The notes: generated by a model from the letters alone, not told the origin. A stretch of 64,000 nucleotides of DNA from Amycolatopsis marina (GCF_900111885.1 NZ_FOKG01000028.1:1-64000), one strand, 5' to 3'; shown: positions 54,054-63,480, numbered from the stretch's first letter. Numbers and translations: made by a program.

Positions 54054-54872
54054 TCACGCGTCGCGCCTGCGCAGCAGCGTGGCGCCGACACCCAGCGCCA
54101 GCAGCGCCCAGGCAGCCAGGACCACAAGGGCGACCGCCTGCGGGTAGGGGGACGGCATTCCGGTGATCGGATTGATCCCGTCCTGGCCGAACATGAGGTT
54201 CAGGCCTGCCAGCCCGGGCAGATAGTCACCCGCCGCGCGCAGCCCGATGGCTGCCAGCAGCATCGGTACCACGAGCAACAGCATGAAGGTCATCGTGATC
54301 GTGCCCGCGACGCTGCGCAGCGCGGTGCCGATGCCCAGGGTGAGCGCGCCGAGCAGGGCGCAGTAGACGGCGATCGCGAGCGACATCTCGACCGCGTCGC
54401 CGAAATCGGACGGCGTGCCGGCGCCGCCCATGGTCAGGGCCGCGAGGCCGGTGCTGGTAGCGCCAAGGACAACTCCCAGCACGCACAGGATCGGGGCGAG
54501 CACGGTCAACTTCGCCAGCAACATGCGTGTGCGGACCGGGACCCACTGCAGCGTCGAGCGGATGCTGCCCGTGCCGTACTCACCGGCGATGGTCATCGTG
54601 GCCCACGCGAGCACGGTGAACTGCGCCAGGTAGAAGACCGCGCTCGCCGCGATCTCCGGCGCACCCATCTGCAGGGCTTCACTGCCGTCGTCCGCCTGCA
54701 CCCGTACGGATATGGCGGTCAGCACGGTGTAGCCGAGTGTCAGGACGACCGAGGCGGTGAGGCTCCACCAGGTGGAGCGCACCGACCAGAGTTTCGTCCA
54801 CTCGGCGGCGATCGCTCCGTGCAGTCCGCCGCCAGTGGTGTGCCCGGTGTCGGGAACGGTGAGCGTGGTCAT
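54054..54872 (-). CDS. ABC-2-type transporter permease
   Basis: This 272-aa membrane protein has six predicted TM segments, an N-terminal cytoplasmic stretch AIAAEWTKLWSVRSTWWSL (typical of ABC-2 permeases) and GEYGTGSIRSTLQWVPVRT in the first cytoplasmic loop, also conserved in this family. It should form a homodimeric exporter with the ATPase encoded 3 bp upstream. The substrate is unknown; such pairs often export peptides or antibiotics or remodel lipids. It is transcribed toward the kinase/regulator pair. Confidence 0.85.
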   Translation of the reverse strand: MTTLTVPDTGHTTGGGLHGAIAAEWTKLWSVRSTWWSLTASVVLTLGYTVLTAISVRVQADDGSEALQMGAPEIAASAVFYLAQFTVLAWATMTIAGEYGTGSIRSTLQWVPVRTRMLLAKLTVLAPILCVLGVVLGATSTGLAALTMGGAGTPSDFGDAVEMSLAIAVYCALLGALTLGIGTALRSVAGTITMTFMLLLVVPMLLAAIGLRAAGDYLPGLAGLNLMFGQDGINPITGMPSPYPQAVALVVLAAWALLALGVGATLLRRRDA

Positions 54873-54875
54873 GGA

Positions 54876-55808
54876 TCAAACTCCTACTTTCTGCCCGGAA
54901 GGGGCGCCGTACTCGACCGAACCGGCGGTCAGTTCCACATAGGCCTGTTCCAGAGAGGCGGTGTGCGTCGTCAGGCCGTGCAAGCGGACCCCCAGCTGGT
55001 GCGCCAGATCACCGACGTAATCGACGTCGACCCCGCGCACGTGCAGTTCATTCCCGCTCACTTGCTCCATGGTTACCTCGTTCGCCCGCAGCCGGTCGGC
55101 GAGTGCTCGTCGGTCGCCGTCGTCCGGCAGCCGGACCCGCACGGACTGGGTGGAGTTGCGGGCGATGAACTCGTCGATCGAGGCGTCAGCGAGCAGCCGG
55201 CCCTTCCCAATCACGACGAGCCGGTCCGCGGTCAGCTGCATCTCGCTCATCAGATGGCTGGAGACGAACACGGTTCTGCCCTCCGCCGCCAGTGAGCGCA
55301 TCAGTTCGCGCACCCAGCGGACGCCGTCGGGGTCGAGGCCGTTGACCGGCTCGTCGAACATCAGCACGGCAGGATCGCCGAGCAGCGCGCCCGCGATGCC
55401 GAGACGTTGTCCCATCCCGAGGGAGAACGAGCCCGCCCGCTTGCCCGCGACGTCGGTGAGGCCGACCGCTGCGAGCACGTCCTCCACCCTGCGCTCGGCG
55501 ATACCGTTGCTGCGGGCCATCGCCAGCAGGTGCTTGCCCGCGCTACGACCCGGGTGTAGCGCCTTGGCCTCCAGCAGGGCTCCGACCTCGCGCAACGGGT
55601 GACGCAACTCCGAGTAGGGCTTGCCGCGCACGAGTGCCGCGCCGGAAGTCGGATGGTCCAGCCCGAGCACCATCCGCATGGTCGTCGACTTGCCCGCACC
55701 GTTGGGGCCGAGGAAGCCGGTGACCGCGCCCGGCGCGATCTCGGTGCTGAGTCCATCGACAACGGTCTTCTCGCCGTATTGCTTCGTCAATGCCCGAAGC
55801 GTGATCAT
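54876..55808 (-). CDS. ABC transporter ATP-binding protein
   Basis: This 310-aa DrrA/CcmA-type ATPase has Walker A GPNGAGKST (~39-47), the Q-loop in GALLEAKALHPG, signature FSLGMGQRLGIA, Walker B VLMFDEPVNGLDPDG and switch His in VSSHLMSEM. A C-terminal ~90-residue domain is typical of exporters of this group. ATG 55808 is chosen; the frame upstream is antisense of the ion-channel gene. It is in an operon with the permease. Confidence 0.93.
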   Translation of the reverse strand: MITLRALTKQYGEKTVVDGLSTEIAPGAVTGFLGPNGAGKSTTMRMVLGLDHPTSGAALVRGKPYSELRHPLREVGALLEAKALHPGRSAGKHLLAMARSNGIAERRVEDVLAAVGLTDVAGKRAGSFSLGMGQRLGIAGALLGDPAVLMFDEPVNGLDPDGVRWVRELMRSLAAEGRTVFVSSHLMSEMQLTADRLVVIGKGRLLADASIDEFIARNSTQSVRVRLPDDGDRRALADRLRANEVTMEQVSGNELHVRGVDVDYVGDLAHQLGVRLHGLTTHTASLEQAYVELTAGSVEYGAPSGQKVGV

Positions 55809-55947
55809 GAGTCTCCTTCGGTAGATCGGTGAACTCACGGTAGAAACCGTCCACACGGCCGTGCAGCGCACGATCGCCACCGGTCCGACCCGACTTTCGT
55901 CAGGGGCTGGCCAGGCGAGCACCGAGGTCCACCGGCAGAATGCGGCC

Positions 55948-56757
55948 ATGACTGCCAGCCGGAACGCACCCCGCCAGCGCCGTCTCGTCGCCTTGGACGT
56001 CGCGATGCTCCTGCTGGCTGTCTTCTCCGTCGGACTGCTCGCGTACGTGACGTTCGCCGACGTCAGTGTCGAAACCGAGTACACCGTGTTCGTCATCGAC
56101 ACCTCGATCTGCGGCGTGTTCCTGATCGAGTTCCTCTTCCGCTGGCGCGCTACCCGGTGGGAGCGCGGGTTTCCGCTGCGCAACTGGTACGAGATCCTGG
56201 GGATGATCCCGATCGCCCATCCCGCGCTGCGGGGGTTCCGGTTGCTGCGAATCATCGTTGTGCTGACACGACTCGCGCGCACCGCCGACCGGACCTTCGG
56301 GGAGAAGGTCACCCAGCGACTCGTCGAGAAGCTGTCGCGGCCGATCGTCCTGGCGATCAAGAAGCCCATCACGATCGCCGTGATGGACGAGGTCGTAAAA
56401 GTGCTCGAAACCGGAAACTACCCGGAGAATCTCGCCCGTTCTCTTGGGGAGAACCGCGAGATGCTGCGCTCGATCGTCACCGAGAAGCTGCGCGAGGATC
56501 CACAGGCTGGCCGGTTCTCCCGCCTCCCCTTCCACGACGAGATCGTCCAGTCCGTCGTGGACACAGTTATGCGGGTTACTCTCGAGGTGCTTACCGACCC
56601 GCGCATCGACGACTTCTTCGCGCACGTCGTCCGTGAGAACCGTGAGCAGATTCGCAAAGCCGTGCAACTCGGCCTGCACGAGGAGGACGACGAGGCGGAC
56701 GAGGATCGCCTCGCCCGCGAACTCCCAACCCCACCCCAACGCCACTACCTCCACTAG
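55948..56757 (+). CDS. Ion transporter / voltage-sensor-domain protein
   Basis: This 269-aa protein has an N-terminal domain with about four TM segments (residues 15-105): S2-like with FVIDTSICGVFLIEFLFRW and an Arg-rich S4-like RGFRLLRIIVVLTRLAR. It lacks a pore helix with a selectivity filter. The soluble C-terminal half is long and helical (QRLVEKLSRPIVLAIKKPI ... IVTEKLREDP). It resembles bacterial ion-transporter-family proteins made of a voltage sensor without a pore. The actual transport function is unknown. ATG 55948 fits the basic start TASRNAPRQRR. Confidence 0.7.
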   Translation: MTASRNAPRQRRLVALDVAMLLLAVFSVGLLAYVTFADVSVETEYTVFVIDTSICGVFLIEFLFRWRATRWERGFPLRNWYEILGMIPIAHPALRGFRLLRIIVVLTRLARTADRTFGEKVTQRLVEKLSRPIVLAIKKPITIAVMDEVVKVLETGNYPENLARSLGENREMLRSIVTEKLREDPQAGRFSRLPFHDEIVQSVVDTVMRVTLEVLTDPRIDDFFAHVVRENREQIRKAVQLGLHEEDDEADEDRLARELPTPPQRHYLH

Positions 56758-56875
56758 CCCGACTTGGCAGTTTCCGGGCCCGAGTTTGCGGTTTGTGCGC
56801 GGGTGTTTGCGGTTTGTGCGCGTTTTCGGGGGTGGGGTGGTGGGGTTTCGGGCTCGCCTTCGGCGCGCCCTGCAC

Positions 56876-56924
56876 AATTGTCGCTCCACGCATCACCCTT
56901 TCGGGGTGGCTGGCAGCGACAATT
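56876..56924. promoter_or_regulatory. Inverted repeat upstream of the DUF222/HNH gene
   Basis: AATTGTCGCT (56876-56885) and AGCGACAATT (56915-56924) are a perfect 10-bp inverted repeat with 29 nt between, about 60 bp upstream of the HNH gene. ACAATTGT occurs again near 56975. They may be regulatory or part of the mobile-like unit. The remainder of the 226-bp gap holds nothing recognised. Confidence 0.45.
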
Positions 56925-56983
56925 ACCCAGGGAACGGGACCGCCGCGCCAGTTTTTGTCGGACCCCCTCCATACAATTGTGGG

Positions 56984-58178
56984 GTGACTAGTTCAGGGGG
57001 AAACGTGGTGGTGCCGGGGTTGTCCCGGCGAAGATCGACACTTGTTGCGCGGTTGCAGTCTGTGGAGCGGACTCGGTCCAGAATGGAGGCACGGCAACTG
57101 TGTGATATCGCCGAGCTGGTGTCCACGTCACCGGGGACCTCCCGGGATGTGGCGCAGGAAGTCGCGCTGGCGTTATCGGTTACGCCGCGTGCGGCGGAGC
57201 GGATGGTGTCGTTGGCAGTGGCGTTGACAACCCGGCTGCCGCACACCCTGGCGGCGATGCGGGCGGGGGTGGTGGACGGCTATAAGGCGTCGAAGATCGC
57301 CGATGTCACCGGGTGTCTGTCGGATGATCTCGCGCGGCTTGCCGATGAGCGGTTGTCGCAGCGGTTGGCGGGGAAGGATCCGACGCAGTTGCGGCGGGCG
57401 GCACACCATGTCGTCGCCCAGGTCGACCCGGACGGGTATGCGAAGCGGGTGGCTCGGCGGCGGGCGGAACGATCCGTGCAGTTGGTGCAGCAGGGCGAGG
57501 GCATGGCCACCCTGATCGCCGACCTCCCGACCGAAACAGCCACCTCGATCTACGCCCGCATCGACCGCGAAGCCCGACGGTTACGGCACGCGGGCGCCAC
57601 CGCCACCCTCGACCAACTCCGCGCCGACCTCTTCGGCAAGCTGTGCCTGCGTGACGGCACCGGGTCCGGGGCTGCGCGGGCGGAGGTGTTCGTGTACGTC
57701 GCCGCCACCACCCTCCTCGAACTGGACCACGAGCCTGCCGAGATGACCGGGCACGGGTACATCCCGGCGTGGTTGGCCCGCCAGATCGCGACCGGACCCA
57801 ACACGACCTGGCGGCGCATCCTCACCGACCCGATCACCGGGCACCCGATCGACCTCGGCCGCACCCGCTATCGCCCCACCGCACCGCTGGACGAATTCGT
57901 CCGCATCCGTGACCGAGAATGCCGCGCACCCGGGGTGTTACCGGCCCTCGCAATCGTGCGAGCTCGACCACAGCCTCGACTGGCACAAGCATGGCACCAC
58001 CACCGAGAAGCGCCTCATCAGCCTCTGCAAAACCCACCACCGCCTCAAAGACCAACCCGGCTGGAACTACACCGTCAACCCAGGCGACAACACCCTCACC
58101 ATCACCACACCCACCAGCCACCAACACACCACCCGACCACCCCGCCTCCACAAACCCCTCCGGCCACCACCGCTCTGA
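56984..58178 (+). pseudogene. DUF222/13E12-family HNH endonuclease, one frameshift
   Basis: GTG 56984 opens a typical DUF222 protein (LSRRRSTLVARLQSVERTRS, LALSVTPRAAERMVSLAVAL, AGVVDGYKASKIADVTG). Within a GGGG run at 57932-57935 an extra base moves the frame. The real HNH nuclease end (ECRAPGC, then CELDHSLDWHKHG and LISLCKTHHRLKD) is read in another frame to 58178. The repaired protein would be ~397 aa. The family is multicopy and mobile-like in actinobacteria. The indel could be natural or a sequencing error. Confidence 0.75.
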
Positions 58179-58181
58179 TCA

Positions 58182-58565
58182 TCAGCAGAAAAGGTGTGCC
58201 GGGTTGGACCATCGATAGGTCGGGCCGTTGTCCAGGTTGGGGAAGGCCACTGCCATCCCGCTGCTGGGAACCATTGACCACAACTGGCAGTCGGCGGACG
58301 CCGCGTGTGATTCCCAATAGTCCGTCCAGTCCGGTATGTAGCGTTCGTAGATACGCCGGACCTTGGCTAGGTCCCGCTTCTCGACCCGGGCCGGGCCGAC
58401 CGCTCGAAACTGCCGGACATCGGTCGGCGGGTCGAACGTCGACACCAGCACTGCTACTTCGCTGGTCGCCAGGGCTGGTCTGCCGGACTTCGCGGTGGTC
58501 GCCACGCTGGCCGTATGCGATGACTCGCGGAGAAACCCTCGCACGTCGAACGATGGTCCAGTCAT
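58182..58565 (-). CDS. Shortened pyridoxamine 5'-phosphate oxidase-like protein
   Basis: This 127-aa protein begins like the FMN-binding split-barrel family (VRGFLRESSHTASVATTAKSGRPALAT) but then lacks the usual next two strands (the W-F-x-DG segment) and goes to SEVAVLVSTFDPPTDVRQFRAVGPARVEKR, with RRIYERYIPDW and YRWSNPAHLF at the end. It may be an internally deleted or divergent member, so flavin or F420 binding is doubtful. ATG 58565; it is tail to tail with the HNH gene. Confidence 0.5.
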   Translation of the reverse strand: MTGPSFDVRGFLRESSHTASVATTAKSGRPALATSEVAVLVSTFDPPTDVRQFRAVGPARVEKRDLAKVRRIYERYIPDWTDYWESHAASADCQLWSMVPSSGMAVAFPNLDNGPTYRWSNPAHLFC

Positions 58566-58624
58566 ATGGACAACTGCGAAACCTCGATCACGCTCGATGT
58601 CAAGATGCTCATTCCGTGCCGACG

Positions 58625-61057
58625 CTACGGGCGTCGCCTCGGTTTCACCTCCGGTGCCAGTGGGTCCTCCGGCCAGCTGTGCTTCGGGTACCGGCCGCGT
58701 AGGTCGGCACGCACCTGCTGATAGCCATTGCGCCAGAACGAGTCGAGGTCGGCGGTAACGGCTGCCGGTCGGCCCGCCGGCGACAGCAGATGCAGGACCA
58801 CCGCGACCCGGCCGTCCGCGATACGCGGCGTGGTCAGCCAGCCGAACGTCTCCTGCAGCTTCACTGCCAGCACCGGTTCGTCACTGGAGTAGTCGACGCG
58901 AATGCGCGAGCCGGTGGGGACAGTGATCCGCTCCGGTGCCAGCTCCTCCAGCCGGGACGCCTCGGGCCAGGGCAGCAGTCTGCGCAGCACGTTGCCCGCA
59001 TCGATCCGGCCGAGATCGGCACGCCGGGTGGCGCGGGACAGTTCCGGCTCCAGCCAGGCATCGGCCGCGGCCAACAACGCGGCGTCATCCATCGGCGGCC
59101 ATGGCGCACCCAGCTTGGCGTGCAGGAACGCCAACCGGGACCGTAGGCTCGTCGCGGCCTCCGTCCACCGCAGCAGGCCAAGGCCTTCGACTCGGAGGCC
59201 TTCGACCAACGCCGAGCGCACCAGCGCCGGATCCGGTTTCCGTAGCGGGCGTTCGGTGAGGGTGATCGCCCCGATCCTGCGGACCGCCCTGGCCACCACG
59301 TCGCCACCCGACCAACTGACTTCCTCCACATCGGACACCAGTTCCTGCGCCGCCCGTACGGCCAGCTGTTCGTCCGCACGCGCCGCCAGCCGGATCACGC
59401 CATGCGCCCGCCCCGGATCGCGGGTGGCCTCGGCGACGGCCAGCCACTCCGAGTCGCCCAGCCCGCTGCCCGCGGGCAACTCCGCCGCGGTGCCGCCTGC
59501 GAGCAGGTACACGGAGGAATCAGGGGATCGTCTCCGCGCGAGTCGTTCGGGATGCGCGAGCGCGACGACCAGTGCCGCATCAGGATCGCCATCACGAGAG
59601 TCCGTGCTCACCAGGCCGGCCAGCTTTTGGACGTCCGCGCGCCAGCGCCGTGCGGCCGGGTCGGCGGCGTCGCGCAGCCTGCGCAGTTCGGCATCGATAT
59701 CCGTGAGCGTCGCCCCCGCGTCCAGCAGAGCCACGACCTCGGCCGCGTGTCGTGCGCCCGTGGACGCCGCGCCGTCGAGCAATGCCCTGGCCAGCCTCGG
59801 GTGCAGACCGAGTGCCGCCATCCGGCGTCCTCGTTCGGTGACTTCACCGCGCGTGTCCGTAGCGCCCAGCAGCCGCAGGAGTTCCTGCCCTGCCGCCAGC
59901 GGCCCCGCGGGCGGCGAGTCCCACCAGGACAGCCCGCTTCCGTCCGGTGTGGACCAGCAGGCCAGTTCCAGAGCCAGCCGGGACAGTTCGGCGGTGCGGA
60001 TCTCGGGCTCGCCGAAAGCGGGTAGCGCGGCGTGCTCATTCCGGGGCCAGCAGCGGTAGGCCTTGCCGGGACCCTCCCGCCCGGCCCGGCCGGCCCGCTG
60101 GTCCGCCACCGCGGCCGAGACGCGGACCGTCGCCAGGCCGGGAAGTCCCCTGCGATGGTCGACTCTCGGCACCCTGGCCTTGCCCGAGTCGACCACAATG
60201 CGGACTCCAGGGACAGTCAGGCTGGACTCGGCAACCGCCGTCGCGAGCACGACCCGCCTGCGCGGTCCCTTACGCAGGGCCGCGTCCTGTTTGGCGGTGG
60301 ATAGCCGCCCATGCAGCGGTAGTACGTCCACTTCGGACCAGCCGGAAAGCAGTCCCCGCACCCGGGAGATCTCCCCGACGCCCGGCAGGAACGCGAGTAT
60401 GTCACCCTCGGCTTCGGATAGTGCTGCCCGAATGGTCCTGGCAACATGCTGCTCGACCCGCTCACCTCTGGCGGGAGCGGTATGGACGATGTCGATGGGA
60501 TACGTCCGGGCGTGGGCGGTCACCACGGGAGCCGAGCCGAGCAGGGCCCCGAGTCGCTCCGCCGCCACCGTCGCCGACGCGGCCAGCAGCCGCAGGTCGT
60601 CGCGCAGCCCCGCACGTACGTCCAACAGCAGCGCGAGCAGCAGGTCGGCGTCCAGGTGCCGCTCGTGGCACTCGTCGAGCAGTACGGTGGAAACACCCGG
60701 CAACTCCGGATCCACCTGCACCCTGCGCACGAGTAATCCCGAGGTCACCACCTCGATCCGGGTCGCGGCCGACACCTTGCGCTCGCCCCGGATCGAGTAG
60801 CCGACAGTGCGGCCCACCGGCTCACCCAGCAGGTCGGCCATTCTTGCCGCGGCGGCACGCGCGGCAAGCCGCCGGGGTTCGGCGACCACGACGCGACCCG
60901 ACTCGGGGAGAGTGGTCAATGCGAGGTGCAGCGGGACCACGGTTGTCTTGCCGGTTCCAGGCGGGGCCACGAGTACCGCGCTGCCGTGCCCTGTGAGTGC
61001 CGTGTCGAGGTCGCCGAGCACGGACCGTACCGGGAGATCCGGGAGTTCGACCTTCAC
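58625..61057 (-). CDS. hrpB: ATP-dependent helicase HrpB
   Basis: This 810-aa DEAH-type SF2 helicase has Walker A APPGTGKTT (~34-42), the DECH box VLLDECHERHLDADLL, SAT motif LLAASATVAAE, motif V ATAVAESSLTVPGV and motif VI QRAGRAGREGPG. HA2 and HrpB C-terminal domains follow (PRLARALLDGA ... SWPEDPLAP). GTG 61057 overlaps the stop of the solute-binding protein gene upstream (four bases). HrpB roles are unclear in bacteria, and the C-terminal domain is the HrpB-specific one. Confidence 0.94.
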   Translation of the reverse strand: MKVELPDLPVRSVLGDLDTALTGHGSAVLVAPPGTGKTTVVPLHLALTTLPESGRVVVAEPRRLAARAAAARMADLLGEPVGRTVGYSIRGERKVSAATRIEVVTSGLLVRRVQVDPELPGVSTVLLDECHERHLDADLLLALLLDVRAGLRDDLRLLAASATVAAERLGALLGSAPVVTAHARTYPIDIVHTAPARGERVEQHVARTIRAALSEAEGDILAFLPGVGEISRVRGLLSGWSEVDVLPLHGRLSTAKQDAALRKGPRRRVVLATAVAESSLTVPGVRIVVDSGKARVPRVDHRRGLPGLATVRVSAAVADQRAGRAGREGPGKAYRCWPRNEHAALPAFGEPEIRTAELSRLALELACWSTPDGSGLSWWDSPPAGPLAAGQELLRLLGATDTRGEVTERGRRMAALGLHPRLARALLDGAASTGARHAAEVVALLDAGATLTDIDAELRRLRDAADPAARRWRADVQKLAGLVSTDSRDGDPDAALVVALAHPERLARRRSPDSSVYLLAGGTAAELPAGSGLGDSEWLAVAEATRDPGRAHGVIRLAARADEQLAVRAAQELVSDVEEVSWSGGDVVARAVRRIGAITLTERPLRKPDPALVRSALVEGLRVEGLGLLRWTEAATSLRSRLAFLHAKLGAPWPPMDDAALLAAADAWLEPELSRATRRADLGRIDAGNVLRRLLPWPEASRLEELAPERITVPTGSRIRVDYSSDEPVLAVKLQETFGWLTTPRIADGRVAVVLHLLSPAGRPAAVTADLDSFWRNGYQQVRADLRGRYPKHSWPEDPLAPEVKPRRRP

Positions 61058-61890
61058 CGCTGGGTGACCTCCGGAGGCGGCGGAAGGGCATAACCAGATG
61101 GCCCGATGTTGCGGACGAGGGACTCGTCCCAGGTACCGGTGTCGATCATCTTCTGGATGGCCTCGTTGATCCTCGCTACGCCGTCCGTGTCGCCCTTGCG
61201 CAGGCCGACGCCGTACCGCTCGGTCGAGAACGGCTCGCCGACGACCTTCAACAGCTCCGGGTTCTGCGCGGCGTAGCCCGCGAGGATCACGGCGTCGGTG
61301 GTGACCGCGTCGACCTGACCCGCGAGCAACGCTGTGACGCAGTCGGGGTAACGCGGGTACTCGATCAGTTCGACAGCCCTGGAGAAGCGCTCCTTCACCT
61401 GCTGCGCGGATGTCGACTTGGTGACAGCGCACAGCTTCCGGCCGTCCAGAGTGTCCGGTCCGGTGATTTCGGATGAGGTCAGCCGGACCAGCAGGTCCTG
61501 CCCGGTGTGGAAGTACGGGCCGGCGAAGGCAACCTGCTGCTCACGCGCGTCGGTGATGGAGTAGGTGGCGACGACGAGGTCGACCGCACCCGACGTGATG
61601 TCGGTCTCGCGACGTGACGCCGTGGTCTCCTTCCAGGTGATGTCCTCGGCGTCCACGCCGAGCTCCCCCGCGATGTATTTCGCGACGTCGACGTCGAAGC
61701 CGACGAACCGGCCGTCAAGGGTTCGCTCGGACAGGCCCGGCTGGTCGAATCGGATGCCGACGGTCAGTGCGCCCCGCTCGTCGGCACGGGTGACCAACGA
61801 GTCCGGCGCGGCGTCGGATCCCGTGCAGGCGGACGGCACCGAGGCCGCGCAGAGCAGTGCCAGCGCTCCTGCCAGGCGGGACAGCCGCAT
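61054..61890 (-). CDS. Extracellular solute-binding lipoprotein, family 3 (glutamate/glutamine-type)
   Basis: This 278-aa protein has a lipoprotein signal (ALALLCAASVPSAC, acylated Cys ~22) and a family 3 binding domain with GFDVDVAKYIAGELGV, DLVVATYSITDAREQQVAFAGPYF, and CAVTKSTSAQQVKER. Such proteins feed GluBCD-type ABC importers, but no permease or ATPase gene is nearby. The stop overlaps the hrpB start, so the two are cotranscribed. The importer partner is presumably encoded elsewhere, or the protein acts as a sensor. Confidence 0.9.
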   Translation of the reverse strand: MRLSRLAGALALLCAASVPSACTGSDAAPDSLVTRADERGALTVGIRFDQPGLSERTLDGRFVGFDVDVAKYIAGELGVDAEDITWKETTASRRETDITSGAVDLVVATYSITDAREQQVAFAGPYFHTGQDLLVRLTSSEITGPDTLDGRKLCAVTKSTSAQQVKERFSRAVELIEYPRYPDCVTALLAGQVDAVTTDAVILAGYAAQNPELLKVVGEPFSTERYGVGLRKGDTDGVARINEAIQKMIDTGTWDESLVRNIGPSGYALPPPPEVTQR

Positions 61891-61943
61891 GTCACTCCAG
61901 GTCGCTCACAGTTCTCTCAGGGTCCGTGACTAGCCTAGGGCGC

Positions 61944-62486
61944 GTGCGACGACCGTCCCAGCGCCTGCTCGATGTCGCCGGTCTGCTCGTCCGGCTCGGC
62001 CTCGCGGCCGTGTGGCTGGTGTCCGGCTGGCTGAAGCTCGCCGACCCCGGACAGACCTACCTTGCCGTGCAGGCGTACGACGTCCTGCCCGAGAGCCTGA
62101 TCGGCGTGGTCGCGACGTCGATGCCGCTGCTCGAGCTCGTGCTGGGCGTGCTGCTGCTGGCCGGGATTCTCACCAGGGCGACGGCCGTTCTCTCGGCGAT
62201 CGTGCTCCTGGTGTTCATCGCCGCAGTGGTCCAGTCGTGGGCGCGCGGACTGACGATCGACTGTGGTTGCTTCGGCGGCGGTGGTCAGGTCGAGGCCGGT
62301 GAGACGCGCTACCCACAGGAGATCGCGCGGGACACGGGCTTCCTCCTGCTCGCGGTGTGGCTGATGATCCGCCCTCGGACGCTGTTCTCTGCCGACGGCT
62401 GGCTCGGCCGGGGCCGCGGTCGGACCCGCGATGAGGACGTGGAGCTGTCGCTCAAGGACAGTGTGGACGAAGCGAAAGGGACCTGA
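61944..62486 (+). CDS. MauE/DoxX-family redox-associated membrane protein
   Basis: This ~180-aa protein has four TM segments (about 10-30, 50-75, 80-105, 125-145) of the MauE/DoxX type: RLGLAAVWLVSGWLKLADP at the start and a conserved Cys pair in DCGCFGGGG after TM3. MauE-like proteins help form disulfides. The start is GTG 61944 (VRRPSQRLL); GTG 61926 is possible. It precedes a DsbA-like gene by 3 bp, suggesting a membrane redox pair: quinone-linked oxidant and thiol oxidase. Confidence 0.85.
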   Translation: MRRPSQRLLDVAGLLVRLGLAAVWLVSGWLKLADPGQTYLAVQAYDVLPESLIGVVATSMPLLELVLGVLLLAGILTRATAVLSAIVLLVFIAAVVQSWARGLTIDCGCFGGGGQVEAGETRYPQEIARDTGFLLLAVWLMIRPRTLFSADGWLGRGRGRTRDEDVELSLKDSVDEAKGT

Positions 62487-62489
62487 ACA

Positions 62490-63296
62490 GTGGGTGGAGC
62501 GGAACGCAACGCGCGCAAGCGGCGGCAGCAGCAGTCGTCGGGCGGTAAGGCCGTCGCGCAGGCCAGGGGTGGCGGTGACATGAAGAAGGTCGTCGCGGTG
62601 GTGGTCGGTGTGGTGCTGCTGGCCGGTGCCGTGATCGGCGGCGTGCTGTGGACCAACGCGTCGAAGAACGCGACGGAAGGGGAGGCGATTCCGACCGCGG
62701 TGGAGCCGGGTGCCGAGTACCCGGTGGAGCGCGATGGCGTCACCGTCGTGTCCGGTGAGCAGGACGCGCCCACCACGATCGACGTCTACGCCGATTTCCT
62801 GTGCCCTGTTTGCGCACAGTTCGAGCAGACCTACGGCGACCAGATCGAGCAGAAGGTGGCTGCGGGCGAACTGAAGGTCCGCACGCACATGCTGCCGATG
62901 CTCGTCGAGCGGTCGGACCCCGCTGGCTACTCTCTCGACTCGGCCAACGCCGCGTTGTGCGCCGCGGATGAAGGACAGTTCCGGGCATATCACGACAGCC
63001 TGTTCGCGAGTCAGCCCGAGGAGGGGAAGCGCGGCTACGACAAGCAGCAGCTGATCCAGCTCGGGCGGGACCTCGGAATAACCGCTGACACCTTCGCCGA
63101 CTGTGTCAACAACGGCACGTACGACCAGCAGTTGACCGCGAAGATGGAGCAGGTCAAGAACGACCCGGCTCTCGAGCAGGACTTCGGCGGCGGCAACAAG
63201 GGGTTCGGCACGCCGACAGTGGTTTCCGGCGGCGAGATCGTGGACTTCTCCGACCCGCAGTGGCTGGACCGGTTGACTGCCTCCGCGCAGCGCTGA
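62490..63296 (+). CDS. DsbA-like thiol-disulfide oxidoreductase, membrane-anchored
   Basis: This 268-aa protein has a basic N-terminal cytoplasmic segment, one TM (VVAVVVGVVLLAGAVIGGVLW, ~34-54) and an extracytoplasmic thioredoxin-fold DsbA domain with active site CPVC in YADFLCPVCAQFEQTY, and the cis-Pro loop GFGTPTVV. It should oxidise thiols of secreted proteins. The start is GTG 62490, 3 bp after the MauE-like stop. Actinobacteria lacking classical DsbB use such partners. Confidence 0.92.
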   Translation: MGGAERNARKRRQQQSSGGKAVAQARGGGDMKKVVAVVVGVVLLAGAVIGGVLWTNASKNATEGEAIPTAVEPGAEYPVERDGVTVVSGEQDAPTTIDVYADFLCPVCAQFEQTYGDQIEQKVAAGELKVRTHMLPMLVERSDPAGYSLDSANAALCAADEGQFRAYHDSLFASQPEEGKRGYDKQQLIQLGRDLGITADTFADCVNNGTYDQQLTAKMEQVKNDPALEQDFGGGNKGFGTPTVVSGGEIVDFSDPQWLDRLTASAQR

Positions 63297-63480
63297 CCCA
63301 CACACCCAGCTCTGTTGGGACGGGTTCGTCCGCGGTATGCCGGGCGTATGCGCAGCTCGGCCCCGGCGTCCTCAGTGCTCCCGGGGCTTCCGCGACTACC
63401 TCCGGCGGCGACGATTACGACCCGGGCTCCCCAGCTCCGGCCTCGCTGCGCTCCGAGCGCTGGACCTCGGACCCCCCTTC

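Noticed and set aside
56444-56983. Upstream part of the long frame containing the DUF222 gene
   Set aside because: It overlaps the ion-channel gene in another frame and shows low-complexity Ser/Arg shadow sequence; GTG 56984 fits the family start.
58179-58702. Continuation of the DUF222 frame past 58178
   Set aside because: This is the shifted frame reading Pro/His/Arg-rich sequence and then antisense of the next genes.
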